From Owenia fusiformis (lineage: Eukaryota > Annelida > Polychaeta > Sabellida > Oweniidae), in the NCBI GenBank assembly GCA_903813345.2, contig CAIIXF020000010.1, positions 17,807,181-17,871,180 on the forward strand: a DNA stretch of 64,000 nucleotides. Reading direction: 5' to 3'. Every line of letters starts with the position of its first letter. Within the stretch, counting starts at the first letter, position 1. This document shows, piece after piece, positions 38,069 to 51,335 of this stretch. The notes under the pieces were generated by a model that saw only the letters and a program-made list of their open reading frames with translations, was not told the origin of the DNA and ran no database searches. The position numbers and the translations under genes are program-made.

Positions 38069-39311
38069 CAGGGTGATATATAATAGCACCATTTTCAACA
38101 ACCCCATATAGAAATATGACCATTTATGTGACATGGGGGTCTGTCCACAAATAGCTCAATAGACCCACCCCCCAGACCCATCCTCTGATTGGATTATTCG
38201 CTTAAGAAGCGGAAGCCATTGGTTGATGGCATAATTGATCGATGTATGCAGAAGTACCATTCAACTACTAGTTATTCTTTCTTTTAGTTCCTTTACATCC
38301 CTGATAGGCTGGGTATCTTTAAATACCAACTGTTCTAGATGCCCCCAGGTATGGTAATCAACATTATTGGCAACTGGACTGCCAGTAAACCATTTTTCTG
38401 GGCTAGAGATGGTGACATTTCGAATCTCCAAAAACTCCAGGGTAGCATTGGACCTGTGTGATGGAGCACTGTTCTATCAGAAAATGAAATTTCTTTCAGA
38501 TGTTTTTTATATTCTTGAGGAGTCCATTTTTACAACCTCATGTCATTAACATTCAGAGTATATTTTTACTCCTGGTTCAAAAAACATGGCCTGTATGGTC
38601 TTTCCTTTTTGGGAAACACCAAGTGGACACCACCTACCTTTCAGAAAAATGTCATCTTGATTTGAGTAGCCTTTTATCGCAAATGTCACTATTCTTGCTT
38701 ACTGATATAGAGTATAGCCTTTTGATTACATGTATAGTACTTGGGGCATTTAGAACAGTTGGCCTATGGAGATCCCTAGACCATCAGGGGTGTAGACAAA
38801 CAGAAAGAATGAATAATTAGGTGTTGGATGGTACTTCTGTAGAGGTCCATCAATTATACCAATGGCTTTCGCGTTTTAAGCGAGAAATCAAATCAGAAGT
38901 TGGGTCCTGGGGTGAGTCTATTGAGCCATATTTGGACAGACTGAAAAATAAATGAATTAGTTTTATAAACATACACATGTATATTGAGCATGCAAGGTTC
39001 AAAAACTGAATGAAAACAATATATAATATCCAATTATGAAAGACTCATGACAATGTGGTAATTTACTAAAATTTGGTACAAATAGGCAATTGTTCGCAAA
39101 ATCGACGAAAATTGAAAAGGTGTTTTTTGACCCCCATGTCACATAAATGGTTATATCTCGAGCCAGAGTTATTGAAATTTGTTCTGTTATATATCATTTT
39201 GTTGCAAATTAAATTATCTTTAAAATGATATATCATTGTTGGTGTGCATGTTAAAAATTGAATATTTATCAGAAATTTTGGCTAGGGGGTGGTTTTTTTT
39301 GGCCCACCCTG
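38069..39311. mobile_element. Tc1/mariner foldback with transposase remnants in both arms
   Basis: CAGGGTG at 38069 and CACCCTG at 39311 are flanked by TA. Long internal arms are inverted copies: CAGAAGTACCATTCAACTAC (38249) and GAACAGTTGG blocks reappear inverted at 38737-38844, and ATGACCATTTATGTGACATG then ggggtc at 38106 reappears inverted at about 39131-39159. The left arm, read on the minus strand (about 38395-38262), encodes WFTGSPVANNVDYHTWGHLE then QLVFKDTQPIRDVKELKERI and a stop, a mariner-type transposase C-terminus. The SPD-type acidic residue is replaced by Val, and the frame is too short to be active. The right arm has about 165 bp absent from the left. Confidence 0.65.
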
Positions 39312-39324
39312 TATATATGGTTTT

Positions 39325-39946
39325 TTATATGTATGCATTGCACCTCCATAAACTCATACATGCAGTATTGGCACCGTCATTTTGTTCCTTATGGAAAGTT
39401 AGATAAGATTGCAAAGTCTCAGAATCCAGAGTTGTCTTTGAAAAATGATGTCAAAATATGTGGGTACGGGTCATTTCGAGGGGAATTTCTGGTTATTTGA
39501 GGGCAATTTAAAAATTTAGTTTCTGTATTGCATATTTCTAGCAATTGTCATCATGGCAGAATTTAGTCCACATGACAGTGGCAGCAGTAAGGCACATACG
39601 AGTAGATATAGAGATAGGATTCTTGCAGTGGCTTATAGGAAGGCCGGGGACATCGTGTTACCTCTATCACTAAATATGGGTATGAGAAAAGTGAACAGAT
39701 CACCGGACTTTGTCCAAAAATGACCAAAGTTACCCTCAAAATGACCCCGTACCCACAAACGTTGATACATTGTATCTTTTTGCAGGGACACCCTTTGATT
39801 CTGATCACATGATAGGTTGGCAATACTACATGTCGCATGCTCAGCGCCAAAATAATGTAAAAAGAATGCAATTTTGTATTTCTATACATCCTTTTGGTGC
39901 TGAGCATACGATGTATGAGTTTATGGGGTGTGCACACATACATAGA
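39325..39946. mobile_element. MITE with CATAAACTCATACAT inverted ends
   Basis: TGTATGCATTGCACCTCCAT then aaactcatacatgc near 39332 pairs with gtatgagtttatggggtgtg and cacatacata ending near 39946. A second inner pair, TGTGGGTACGGGTCATTT and its inverse at about 39743-39763, supports it. The ORFs of 92 and 126 codons on opposite strands overlap inside it and resemble nothing I know. Confidence 0.5.
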
Positions 39947-39999
39947 AAAATGTTGCCTTCATATATGACAACCCAACTTGCTAATTGATATGAATAATT

Positions 40000-42900
40000 A
40001 TTTTATATTAAAATAAATTAATTGCATCAACACGAATTGTTATGTTCTCTCCAATTAGCAACTGAGCAGATCAAGGGAAGACACGCAAATAGAGAACTCA
40101 TACATACGACAGAACAGTCTTTCTAATCGATGCGGACAAGAAACAATTAAATTCCAAAGTTTATAAAAGTGTTAAAATGTCAAAACAATTCAGGCAAACT
40201 TCAGCACCGTGACCTGCACAACAGAATAGTAGTATTTCACAAAGATCATCATGGTTTCGATGTATTTGATTTGATGTTTATGACCCTGTGATGATACACT
40301 AAAACAGGATGACATAAATCTAGTGATCTATGGAGGAAATTTGAGGTGTGATTAGTTAGTAAAGACCTAAGGAGTTGTATGGTCCCACATGGTTTAAGGC
40401 ATGTCAAGAATCTTAGACCATCAAATTCACTACTCCCAAAGGATTTTTCAAAAAGCTGAATATCGACCATGGTATATCCATGTAACTAGAATTCTTATCC
40501 GATTATGAAAATATGAATTATTGGGTATTTTAAAAGAGTGCTGAAAAGGTCGGATCAATTTGTCATCATGCAAGAAGAAAAGTTATTCATATTTTGGAAC
40601 TACCAGCCTTAATTGGGGGAAAATAAAAATCCCCATACTTAATAAAAAGAAAAGGTTCTTTCAATACTATTGTTGGATATTATCAACTAGGTCGATTTGC
40701 GCATCTGATTTGTATGTTTTTTAACGAAATGTGATACGTTTGGAAAATACAATCGAAGACAAACTCGGAATTCGAAAATCTTGCCGAATGACTGAATAAG
40801 CATCCCTCTAAACAGAAAAACATTGTTTAGTGTTTCATTAGTTTAATACCCACTATTCACAAAATAGCTTCTCCTGATGATCAGAAGTCTATCACTGGAT
40901 TATCAGCATATCAAAGTTCTTCACTAAACATGTATGGACCTTTAAAAATGGTTCAATGTTAAATTATGGTAATTCCATGTAACACCAATTCGAAAACACA
41001 ATATGAGGTAGCTCTTCATTTGCTTTGCTTTCATTGTCATCACATTCCTACTTTTGGATGTATGTTTCGACCTAAACAAACGTTGGTTGGATGGCTTGGC
41101 TTCTAACATTCGTGACAGTGTCTGTCCTCCTGCAGCTGTCTTTGGCCCTGGGGCGAATAAGAAACTTATTTCCAAATAGGCTATGGGGAATAGCAATCCG
41201 TCAATTGATCCGAAATATAATTGTGTCTTTAGCTAGAACACTGTGGGCTTGATCTCATGATTTGTTATGATTTCCATCGAAGTACTTTAATATTGTTATA
41301 TTACCCTCAGTGGTAAATCGGAGATTAAACTTTAATAGCCTTGGACACGTCGGAAGAAGTCAAACGGACCAGTGTGGGTATTGATATACGAGGTCATTGC
41401 AACTCGGCTGAAGCCATAACGATTTGGTTACCGTGTAAGAATTGAGATTAGATATATTTAATGCTAAAATTGTCTCGTACATCACCATTATTCGGCTGAG
41501 AAATTAAAACATCTTTGTGCTTTATATCCCTGTACTCTCTTCTCCTTGCCATTAGATCACTTTGATCGTTCCTTTGATTTTGTTTACGTATTCATTACAT
41601 ATATGTCAAACCAGAGTGCACTCTGCAATTGTCATTTAATTATCATTCCGATATATTATACGACACCTACTAATTTACGTTACGTTACTAATTGGACTTT
41701 GTTCTTTCGTGATTTTATCCACTTATTATAGCCTCGTGTATCTACTGTAATTTCATATCAGTTCAACTTCAAAAATCTTTTTAACATGATAATTCTACTA
41801 TTCATATATGTCTGCTGCACCATTGTACCTGGTCTATATGGGATGAGAAAATGACATTAGATCATGCAGAATTGTGTAATATTATAATACTAAGCCATGA
41901 AATCAAATACTGTTATTTAGAGTTTACTGATTTACTGTAAGTTTTATTTAGTGAGTTTCGAAGTGAATTTATTGACGGCCTTGGGGAAACGATACATGGT
42001 AACCTAAGAGAGCAAATAAAAACAGACACAAATCGAAATATCTTAGTTCTTGCCCTGGAACCAATATATCCCGATGATCTCCTAACAAGGATGTGATTTC
42101 GGAGTTGATGCCTTGAGAGGTGTATATAAAGAATTGGTTATCTACTTGTTTTGACGGGCTTTCCAGGACTGGTGAGGGGTAAAGTCCTTTCCAAAAATAA
42201 TCCCATTTTATCTATTTATATAGTAATCATTGCATTTTTTGTCTCAAAAATAATTATTCACTTAAGACCAGCTAGGTGAGCCAACCTACATGTACCTAGA
42301 TGAACCAACATTTTGTCAGTCCGGTGAAAGAACCATGTATTTGTTTCGTTAGGGTTGTCTTTCCTGACCAGCTAGGTGAGCCAACAACCTAGATAGATGG
42401 ACCAACATTTTGTCACTCCAATGTAAGAACCATGCACTTACATCGGTTTGTGTTTCGTTAGTGTTGCCTTTAGAGTTACGTTATAAGACACGCAACTAAG
42501 AGGACATTGATTAGAAAAATGTATCATCAGAAAGTTCTCATTTCCAATCTGTCAATATTCGAATATTAATGCCCCCCATGGGTAAAATGATGAATCAAGG
42601 TGATGGTTGATGATACATAGAAAGATAGAGCACGAGTACGGCTAATTTATTACAGCCTCTGCACAAAACATGGCAGCACCAATATCAAATCCACTGGCCT
42701 GTACTGATAGCAAACCTATAAAAATCTTGACTTGCTACTGTAGACGTAGGTGAATCAAATAATACAAAACTTTTCATAAAATTGTAAAAGGAAATTAATT
42801 TTTTTTGCATTTGGGGAATGATTTTAGACAGAAACAATTATTTAATCATTTTCTGCAATCAATATGGTAGATAGTACAAGAAAGGCAAATGTCTACTTTT

Positions 42901-45260
42901 CCACAAGGACACAACATCAAGAAAGATGCATTCATATCAGGCAACTGATTACTCACATGGACGATTTTGGTCAAACCAAACATTGAATTATCATCGATCC
43001 GTTACATCTGACTCTGAACTGAAAATGATGATGAATTCAGCAGTCTATTAGATTTGACGGTTAGTGACACCAATCCAAAGAGTAAACAATAAGATTGCAG
43101 CAAGAATCCAATATATACGGAATGTATTATGGAGACTTAAATAAATTTTAGATATGGTTTGCCAATGTAATTATACACGTTACCCCTTATTCTGATTAGC
43201 TACTGAATTGTAAGCATATTATACTAGACTCGAATCAACGATACCAACAATTATGTGCGAAATGACACAAAAGTCTCCAAACATTTTACAACAGTACTAA
43301 TGATACATCTGTGTAATATTTTTGTCATGCGTTCCTCGAATAAAATATCCTATTTCAAGGGCAGACTCGATCATTGATACTCTTAAAGAGGCGCTATACC
43401 ATAGTTTTTTCTCCCAAACAATCAATGATTTTATTTTTAAGTTGACTAAAATTGAAAAAGTCAACGCTCGTCTTATTCTGACGTTGCAAGGATATTTGCG
43501 CCAGATACAATTGTGCGAAGTGGATTTCAAATTTTCAGAACTGCCATTAAAAGAATTCCTTTGGTCACGTGACAATAATGATAAACAAATTTAACGACCA
43601 AACAGATGACATATGGCTTTCCCCGGTATATTCAAATTCAGATTTAATTCTTTTCGGCTAATGTAATTTAATAGGTCAGCACAATCGTAAAATTAGCACC
43701 GAACGCGGGGATATGGACCTTCTTCGTTGGTAGGTAGATGGTGAATAATAATTGATAAAACTGAATATGCAAAAAAGTACATGGGGTCTACGTTGATTGT
43801 ACTTTATTATATCCAATCAGATTTGGGCCTGTTTACTTGCAAATCGACGACAATAAATCTATTTTGCTATCCTCAAACGAAGGGCTGTCAAGGGCTGTCT
43901 CCAGGGTCCTCCTGTTTGAAATTCAGATCGACATTCTAAGAGATGGTATGTCTCTTAGATCATTTGTATCAGTTCAACTTGATTTGATTCTTAATTGGAA
44001 TATGACACTCAAAACCATTATCTGCTCTTTGAAGCAAAAGGTTAACATTTACATCACAGGCACCACAGTATGATTGTTCAAAAAGAAAATTCACCCTCTC
44101 ACTCTTTGTGTACTTGATTTCTACACATTGGTTGTGGAATTGGTGACAAGAACATGTCTAATTAAATATCAGCATTTTGGTACATTTTTGATTAAAGCCG
44201 ATTAGAGTCATATGGTGTGATTTAACGGAATTTTGGGCGATGGAAATGACTTTCCTGCAGATACTTTCTGCAGGAACGAGATCGAGCGACAAAAACGACA
44301 AAAGAATATTCTCGCATTTTCTCGACTCGAAAAGTTACTTCAGGTGTATCGAAATAAAGATGAGCTGAAAATGATTGTAAACAACTTCCGATCGTAAAGT
44401 CTAAACGTGGCTTTTAAAGCTTCCAAACCCGTCTTTGAATGGACTTTCATGCAAATTTCAAAGGTAGAATCATCTGAGAAGGTTTTAAACCATACAATCT
44501 CTCGAAGGCCAGAAAAAATGTTTTGGCCATTTAATCGTCTATGTAGCACCGTGTCCTTTTAAGAATGGATACTTTTATGTAGCGTACGTTCTTTCATTGG
44601 TGACGACGACGGGATATTGAAGTGTAAGTCTCGTTTTAAGAAAATACAAAACAAAGCAGTGACAACAAATCTTCATCCAATGTTCATATTTAGGTAATTA
44701 TCTTAACATTATATTGTGAAATAGTACACAATATTGGATGTACCCAAGTCATGATAACTTCAGCAAGAAAGATAAACGTTTATTTAGGCTCTGTGATTAA
44801 GCCTAGGCAAATCTCCACTTATTAAATACTTATATAATTGTTTATTAAGGAATTAACAAAGGTGTTGACCCTTGTTGTCGTTAACTGCGTGGGAAGTTAC
44901 CAAGATTTATCTACTATGGACTTCCTTGCGTTCTACCTCTCAATTTAATATAAATCATCGAACCGAGATAAAGCCTGCAACCGAGTAGTTATTCTTTTCA
45001 AAACACAACAGTTTAAGTGAGTTATGGGCTTTAATAATGATATAATCAATTTGAACAGCAAGAGAAAATATTTAAGTTCGGCTCTGCACACTAATATACA
45101 ATGGCTAATTATATTTGATTTGGTTGTAGACTTAAGAATCATGTCTTCTTTATGGACATGGACAACATAATAAGGAAATGAAAGGATGAGTTTGTGTATT
45201 CGATTCAGAGTCAATACTCCCTAAATATTATATTAATTAAATAAGACAAATCGTTTTTAA
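40000..45260. other. Gene-free stretch
   Basis: About 5 kb with no recognisable gene. The only structure I can support is the duplicated 100-bp block at 42266-42474. ORFs of 60-92 codons near 40249, 40942, 43297, 43837 and 44340 have no recognisable domain. Confidence 0.5.
42266..42474 (+). repeat. Tandem duplication, ~100-bp unit, two copies
   Basis: GACCAGCTAGGTGAGCCAAC begins at 42266 and again at 42366. Both are followed by a version of accaacattttgtcastcc, agaaccatg and tttcgttaggttg. The copies differ by several small indels, so the duplication is old. Confidence 0.65.
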
Positions 45261-45264
45261 TATC

Positions 45265-45394
45265 AATAGGGAGTTTAAGCTTGCATATGAAATCTATACG
45301 TATGACCAATCGCCCATACAAATGCATCGCTTAATATTTTCCGTTCACGTTTAGGTTGTGAAAAAGATTGCAAGCTTAAACTCCTTATTAAGAG
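45265..45394. mobile_element. Short MITE with GGAGTTTAAGCTTGCA ends
   Basis: GGAGTTTAAGCTTGCA at about 45270 and TGCAAGCTTAAACTCC at 45369 are perfect inverses. The immediate flanks (aataG / CttattaA) extend the symmetry weakly. About 130 bp, no ORF. Confidence 0.5.
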
Positions 45395-45823
45395 CCCAGG
45401 CTATAACTATATAGTCGAGGAAAAACACGTGTTGCTTTCAACGCCAATTGGTTAGAAGCCAATTCAGTATGCGATCACCCAGCCTTAATGAGAAGTGTCA
45501 CTTATTTGAAGTTACTGCATCTTCTAATTGAAATAAAGCAGTTTATACCTGTCATTTTTAGAAGTTAGAACACTATAATGTGACCAGATAATTTACAGAT
45601 TACATTAAAATTCATACCAAGTTTTGCCTCAGTCAAGAGGATTCAGCATAATTAGATATGACAAGACTTGCTGGCCATATCAGATTGATGGGTCTAGCCT
45701 TTCAATTGTATCGGATTTTGTTCACGTTTCCATTGTATATTCTACCATATACATGATAAGAATAACATTTTAAGGTTCCTTATATGAATCAAAGATGAGA
45801 GGTTTGTCGAAGTCATTAAAACC

Positions 45824-46197
45824 CCTTGAAACATTATCGCTGCTCCACATTTAGTTACTTTGGTGTACGTCAAGTTTTCGTCAAAGTAATATAAGTATAA
45901 AATGCCAAATTCATTGTCCTTGAAACATTATCAGTGCTCCACATTTAGTTACTTTAAGTACGTCAAGTTTTCGTCAAAGTAATAAAAGTATAAAATGCCA
46001 ATTTCATTGTCCTTGAAACATTATCAGTGCTCCACATTTAGTTCCTTTGGAGTACGTCAAGTTTTCGTCAAAGTAATGTAAGTATAAATGCAAAATTCAT
46101 TATCCTTGATACATTATCACTGCTCCACATTTAGTTACTTTGGAGTACGTCAAGTTTTCGTCAAAGTAATGTTAGTATAAATGCAAAATTCAGTGAT
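45824..46197 (+). repeat. 93-bp tandem repeat, four copies
   Basis: CCTTGAAACATTATC starts at 45824, 45918, 46011 and (as CCTTGATACATTATC) 46104, a period of 93-94 bp. Each copy contains CTGCTCCACATTTAGTTACT-type sequence and GTCAAGTTTTCGTCAAAGTA. Within each unit TTACTTTG and CAAAGTAA can pair as a short stem. No open reading frame spans it. Confidence 0.9.
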
Positions 46198-46424
46198 CTT
46201 GCGTAAAAAGTATTATTTGAATTGCAACTTCGGGTCAAATCATAGTCTGTATTTAACCTTTCGATCAGTATATGTAAATCAGGAAACAAACATCTAAAAA
46301 ACGGATGGTCATCCACGCTGCTTCTTTAACGGTAAGTATGAATTTGTGACGGTACGACAAAGTAACTTGATGGGGAGCAATTATTACGTCCATGATATTT
46401 TGCACTCTCTGGCCTCCGTTGATT

Positions 46425-46645
46425 AAAGGAGGAGGGAAAGTATCGCAACAGATTTCGGACAGTCATATGTTGGATTTGGGCTATTTTCTGAGTATTTAAA
46501 CAGGTGCATATGTTAGACCAATGCGTTACCCAAGGAAAAGTACTCCTAGAGATGATACAATAATTTTGTCTTTGAGACAGGGAAGATGCAAACAACCCAC
46601 CCACGTATTTTTCTGAAATGTTTTCCTGATTTTCAACCCCTGCCA
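46425..46645. mobile_element. Half-copy of the AAGTATCGCAACAGATTTCG MITE
   Basis: AAAGGAGGAGGGAAAGTATC then gcaacagatttcggacagtc at 46425 and the following ~200 bp match the right half of 31181-31695 in inverted orientation, ending around gttttcctgattttcaaccc. The second terminal repeat is missing. Confidence 0.6.
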
Positions 46646-48149
46646 TCCCTGAAATCACAGCTTTTTAGGTTGTTTTTAACGTGACTTTTTGAACCAAAGA
46701 TACATGAATAAACGGCTATGTGTGGTTTGTATTGTCTGTAAAGGTAGAATGTCGATTAACTATATAAATGTGTAATTGTTCGAGATAAAACGTATCCTTT
46801 GGGTAAAAATTGCATGAAATTTCCATTATGGAGTATTAGCCAAATGGCTATTAGTGACACACCATTCAGTCAAACGTATATTAATGTTAATGGCTTTCTA
46901 ATTCCAATAATTCTAATAAGCCGTCTTCCTTCAGGAAGAAGAAGGTTTCGAAGACCATTTAAATTCAATCAACAGGTTATCTGGTCATCGGAACAAAATC
47001 TTAAGTAGAAGTACATTAAATTAAACGACAAATCAATAGGAACTTAAAATGTCCACGTCAATATCCCATTCATGAATATGAATATCTGAGCAAAAGTGTC
47101 AGAGAAGAGCAACAAGTATTGAATTTACAAGAACAATTGTCATATAATATAGGTGAATACAAAAAAGCCTTTGAAAACACAATCAGGAAAGAAACGATCA
47201 AGAGTATCAGAGAGGTTGCAAAACCCAAAAGTCATCACCAAGAAATACTCTAACAATGATGCTCCATTAATCAATAATTATTCAATAAAAATGGACTTCA
47301 ATGTATGTCGTGTTCTAGTGATCTGTTCATTAAGTGGTTCCTTAGGACTGTCATGTTATCCTTAATTGAATGTCACTTTGATTCCAAGGTCACTGGATTA
47401 AGATTTGGCTTAATTACCGGCCCTTGACTTATATAAGCTCAATTTAAAGAATGCTGTTAATGACTTTTTGATGAATTTTATATCCTTCTATACGAATATA
47501 GAAATACGGGAACTTTATGGAAATCCAAACGAACTGACAAACAAAACATGATTCCTTTGACCAAAAACGGATCTCTCAATTAAGCAAACATATTATAAGT
47601 TCCAACAAACTGACGATCTACTTGAAAACACATCTTGGTTCATAAGGTTTCAATTGCTCCAACTTGTGTTTCAACCCCCTTGGAAGTTGGAGATGCAATA
47701 GAATTGAGGTTGATCACAACATTCTTTAATACTCTAAAATAACCACGATTTCCGATTTTAGGCACTCATTCTATATTTCCGAGGCATGAATCAGAAGGAT
47801 AGCATTTGCATTCTACTCTAGAATCTGCAATGAACCTTACTTCGGAAAGTCCTGGTCGGGCTCGGCCGAGTGAGCACCTTTTGCAGTAAACATCCCATCT
47901 ACAATACCCAAGTGAAACACTCGTAGTACACCTTCCCCAAGGTTGGTGAATGTTCTTGGTTGTTCCACTAACACCATTGTTGCAGACATAGCTCAGTTAC
48001 ATCCAAATAACGACAAAGGAAAACGCAGGCTAGTTGCTGTGCATCCTGCTATGCTACATGCATTTGCAAGCTGTATTTTTCTTACGCAAAGGGTCAAAAT
48101 GTAAGTTATAAAATATTATTAATGGAGCCAATCGGCATATATTCGAATT

Positions 48150-49200
48150 CGCCGTAGACACCGCCATTTCTAACATCTCTAAGCCTATTTTGCCATGAAT
48201 GTGATGGCACTCTTCTCTCTAGCTGCAGGTATTCCCAATGATCTCGATCAGCATCCAGCTCAACGATTTTGTTGAAAAGCCTCTACAACCTACTTCTACT
48301 CGGAAATAATGTGTTTTCCAGCCTCCCCGTCGAGCTTCTGCTAAAAGGTCTTCATATTTCGCACGTTTGAGCTCATTAGATTCTTCAATTTGTTTTTCTT
48401 AAGGGACATTCAGTTCAACCAAAACAACACATTTAGTATTTCCGAAGTGATGGCGATATCAGGTCTTAGGTTTGTGATGGCCACTGTTTGGGGAAAGACA
48501 AGCTGCTTGGTTAGATCCACTTCCAGTCTGCTGCTTAATGGAGAATACTTATGTAGGGTTCGGGTTGTTGTTTAGTTCTTGCTTCTTCCCAAGCTTTCTT
48601 GAAACTGATGACTTGAGGTCTCCCAGCATTTGGAAATGTCTTGTTAGATTTCTGTATTCGTATCATGGACTCAAGGATCCGAGAAATCTTTTAAGGACCT
48701 GGTCATGACGCCATGAATACCTATGCTCACTTAGAGCTACTTTACAGGAACTAAGCACATGTCCGAGTGAGGCAGGTTTGTCTTTGCACAAAGGGCATGT
48801 TGGATCATCCAGCATGTTCCACAATGTCAGATTAGTGGCTGATGGTAAAGTGTTTAGAAGAAAGACATCGCCTAATTGTAGAAGCTCATTCTCTGTCATC
48901 TTTCTACTTTCAATCCATCCCAGTTCATACATGCCCCTTGGCTTTTCATACTCACTGTTTTAACTCGGTGTCTCTTCTCTTCAGATTTTCTGATCTGTAC
49001 CATCACCATTTCCTCTATGGTACACTAGCCTTTGACCAAAGAACAACTCTTTAATAACTAAGGCCTCCCCCCCCCCTGCAAGTGTGCCAATGATATAACT
49101 TTGGCGCAATCTGCATTCTGCTTCAGAGATGGCCTCCTGGGGAGACCAATTTCTGTTCTTGGGGGTCATGGCTTATGTCTTCCTGGATAATTCATCACTG
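48150..49200 (-). pseudogene. Decayed retrotransposon-type ORF, C-terminal region
   Basis: On the minus strand several broken frames follow one another in the order of a known retroelement-type protein. About 49169-48981 reads NWSPQEAISEAECRLRQSYI and ends at a stop. About 48930-48663 reads LLQLGDVFLLNTLPSATNLT, then CPLCKDKPASLGHVLSSCKV (a CxxC...HxxxxC zinc knuckle) and YSWRHDQVLKRFL. About 48540-48440 reads LEVDLTKQLVFPQTVAITNL then RPDIAITSE. About 48380-48260 reads KRAKYEDLLAEARRGGWKTH then YFRVEVGCRGF. These blocks match, from memory, a family of reverse-transcriptase-associated C-terminal regions common in marine animal genomes. At least three frameshifts and several stops separate them, so it is dead. 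The RPD block could be a nuclease-like motif. A poly-C run (about 49069-49078 on the plus strand) lies in the first block. No reverse-transcriptase core was found upstream. Confidence 0.7.
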
Positions 49201-49204
49201 GAAT

Positions 49205-51335
49205 CCCGAGGGCTTGTTGGTGGCTTCCATCTTGGTGAATGGTCGGTTGAATATCGTCATTGAAAGTTTCTCTTGCAGTGTATATGGGTTACAGATATCG
49301 CCATGGTGTGTTTGTTGGACAGTAATTCCCTGTTGTAAAAAGTAATTTAGGCCTCCTCAAAATATTGTCCCCCAGGCGACTATCTATGGATTTGATTCAA
49401 TGGACTAGTTACCCTAGGGTACCATTTTTCTGTTACATTGGCCCTTTTAAGCCTTACCTTTCCAATACTCGATAGAAGTAAATGAGGCATAAATAGCTAG
49501 GTATCAGACTTTATCCTTGGTCCAAGAGTATTTCAGTTCTTTCCGGTAGCAGTAGACCCGATCGTGGAGAAGGAGTAGACTATTAAACATCTGACAATTT
49601 TTAATGGTTTATTGTCTATTAAAATCTTAATTGACACGAAAGGGTTAAGTATAGAATCCATGAAATGGTTATTAAAGTTGATAAATTAGTACTTTAGATT
49701 AGAGCGTCATATTTAAGACCATCCAAATCAAGCGAACACGTAAATACTACATAATGACGCAAGAATTCGGTGGCAGGTATAAATGGTTATATTGAAAAAG
49801 ATCGAAGTCATCATGAACTCATCATTATGAAATATCTTTGTGATTATCAGAACCCATGAACAACTTGTCCAGTAATGAACAGTGGTTTCTGAAAAAGATA
49901 TCATCACATAATTTTGCACGAGCCATTTCTGATAATTTAGATACTAATCGACGTATTCACACATGTATTTTCAATTTCCGTAAAGCATGGTTTAATAATT
50001 CAATCCAAGGGGGTATCCCATAAGTAATGGTAATTCTGCTCTTAAATTCTGCTCTTATTTGATAAGAAAACATGCAATTCAAACGGAATAAAGATCAATT
50101 TGTGGGCTTCATTTTGTAATGTAATGTTTCCACTTTACGCATTTATACTCCATTCGTGGCAACACCAACCCAAATGTACAGAATTAAATGTGCATTTTGT
50201 GAGGCTTTGTTGAAATGTCTGAAACTTCTTCATTTTATGATGATTTTCTAAAGCCCCCACCCCACCCCCCCCCCCCCTTGCTGGTCCGAGAAAAAAAGTA
50301 CCCCAATAAATGTTTGGGCCCGGATATTTCGTTGGGCCTAAGGAAAATGGGCCTTTTGGGCATAACTTGGCCTTCCTAGACCAGATTATCAATTTTTGGT
50401 TTTAGGGGCCCAAAATATTTTTGTAGAACTTGAAATCTCTCCCCCCCCCCTCCCCCTTGTTAGCTCCTCGATCGGCCAGTGGTATTAATATCAGACTTGA
50501 TGTAAAATGTGACTAAGTACACCTGTTTAACTGTGCCAAATAATTTTGGTAAAATGCTGAAGACCTACTACCACGATCATAAAGAAACCCCTAATTGTGA
50601 TTTAGGAGTACTTTTATGTTTAAATTTTCTAATAAAAGAGCTTTAAACCAGTCTTCTCAAAATTAATAATAATATAAATATAAGATTTTATCGGGTATTA
50701 TAGTGTATTATAGTAGAGTGGGCATCAAAGTGTTTTCATGAATGTCCCTCAAGGCCAATGATAGTGACATTTGGAATCATGTTATTGGTATATTAATCAG
50801 TTTAGTCTGTGGGATGACCCACAACTAACAGGACTGGTATTGGCATTTTGTTAATTATGTTCCAATTATGTTCAAATTTCCCCTATTAACATATATTTTA
50901 TGTATCAGGACTCGAAGTGCAAAGTTAGAAAAACTTAAATTGTGGTAAGAGTTATCGTGACTATGGTGGTGTGACGTCATCACTGAACTCGGGTCAACTT
51001 TTTAGCTAATGGTACATTGTTTTGGATGGTGCTTGTTCATCGTATCTCAAAGCGCCATACTATGGACGAAATTCAACTAAGTACATAATTCAATAATGTT
51101 TGAACATTATTCTGTGCAAATTTTATAAGGATTGGGTAGAATCTGAAGAAATGCCAGATACTTTTACCTTATTTATTGATCACCCTGTAGCTATCAATTC
51201 GCATTGATTTTCAAATGAAACTGAACAAAATGCTTACTGTACTCGTATGTACTTTAACAGTTTCGAAAGTAAATAACTTATTTCACGGAGTAGGGGAGTG
51301 TATGAAAAGCAACAGTGAATTTATTATGTTTTGTT
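49205..51335. other. Gene-free stretch with poly-C runs
   Basis: No recognisable gene. Two long C tracts lie at 50255-50278 and 50440-50457. A lone mariner-type end GATCACCCTG then TA lies near 51178-51190, without an identified partner. Confidence 0.5.

Noticed and set aside
39563-39988. Overlapping 126- and 92-codon ORFs as a gene
   Set aside because: They lie on opposite strands within an inverted-repeat element and show no recognisable domain.
51178-51190. CACCCTGTA as the right end of a complete element
   Set aside because: No matching CAGGGTG partner was recognised in the preceding kilobase, so only a solo end could be claimed.
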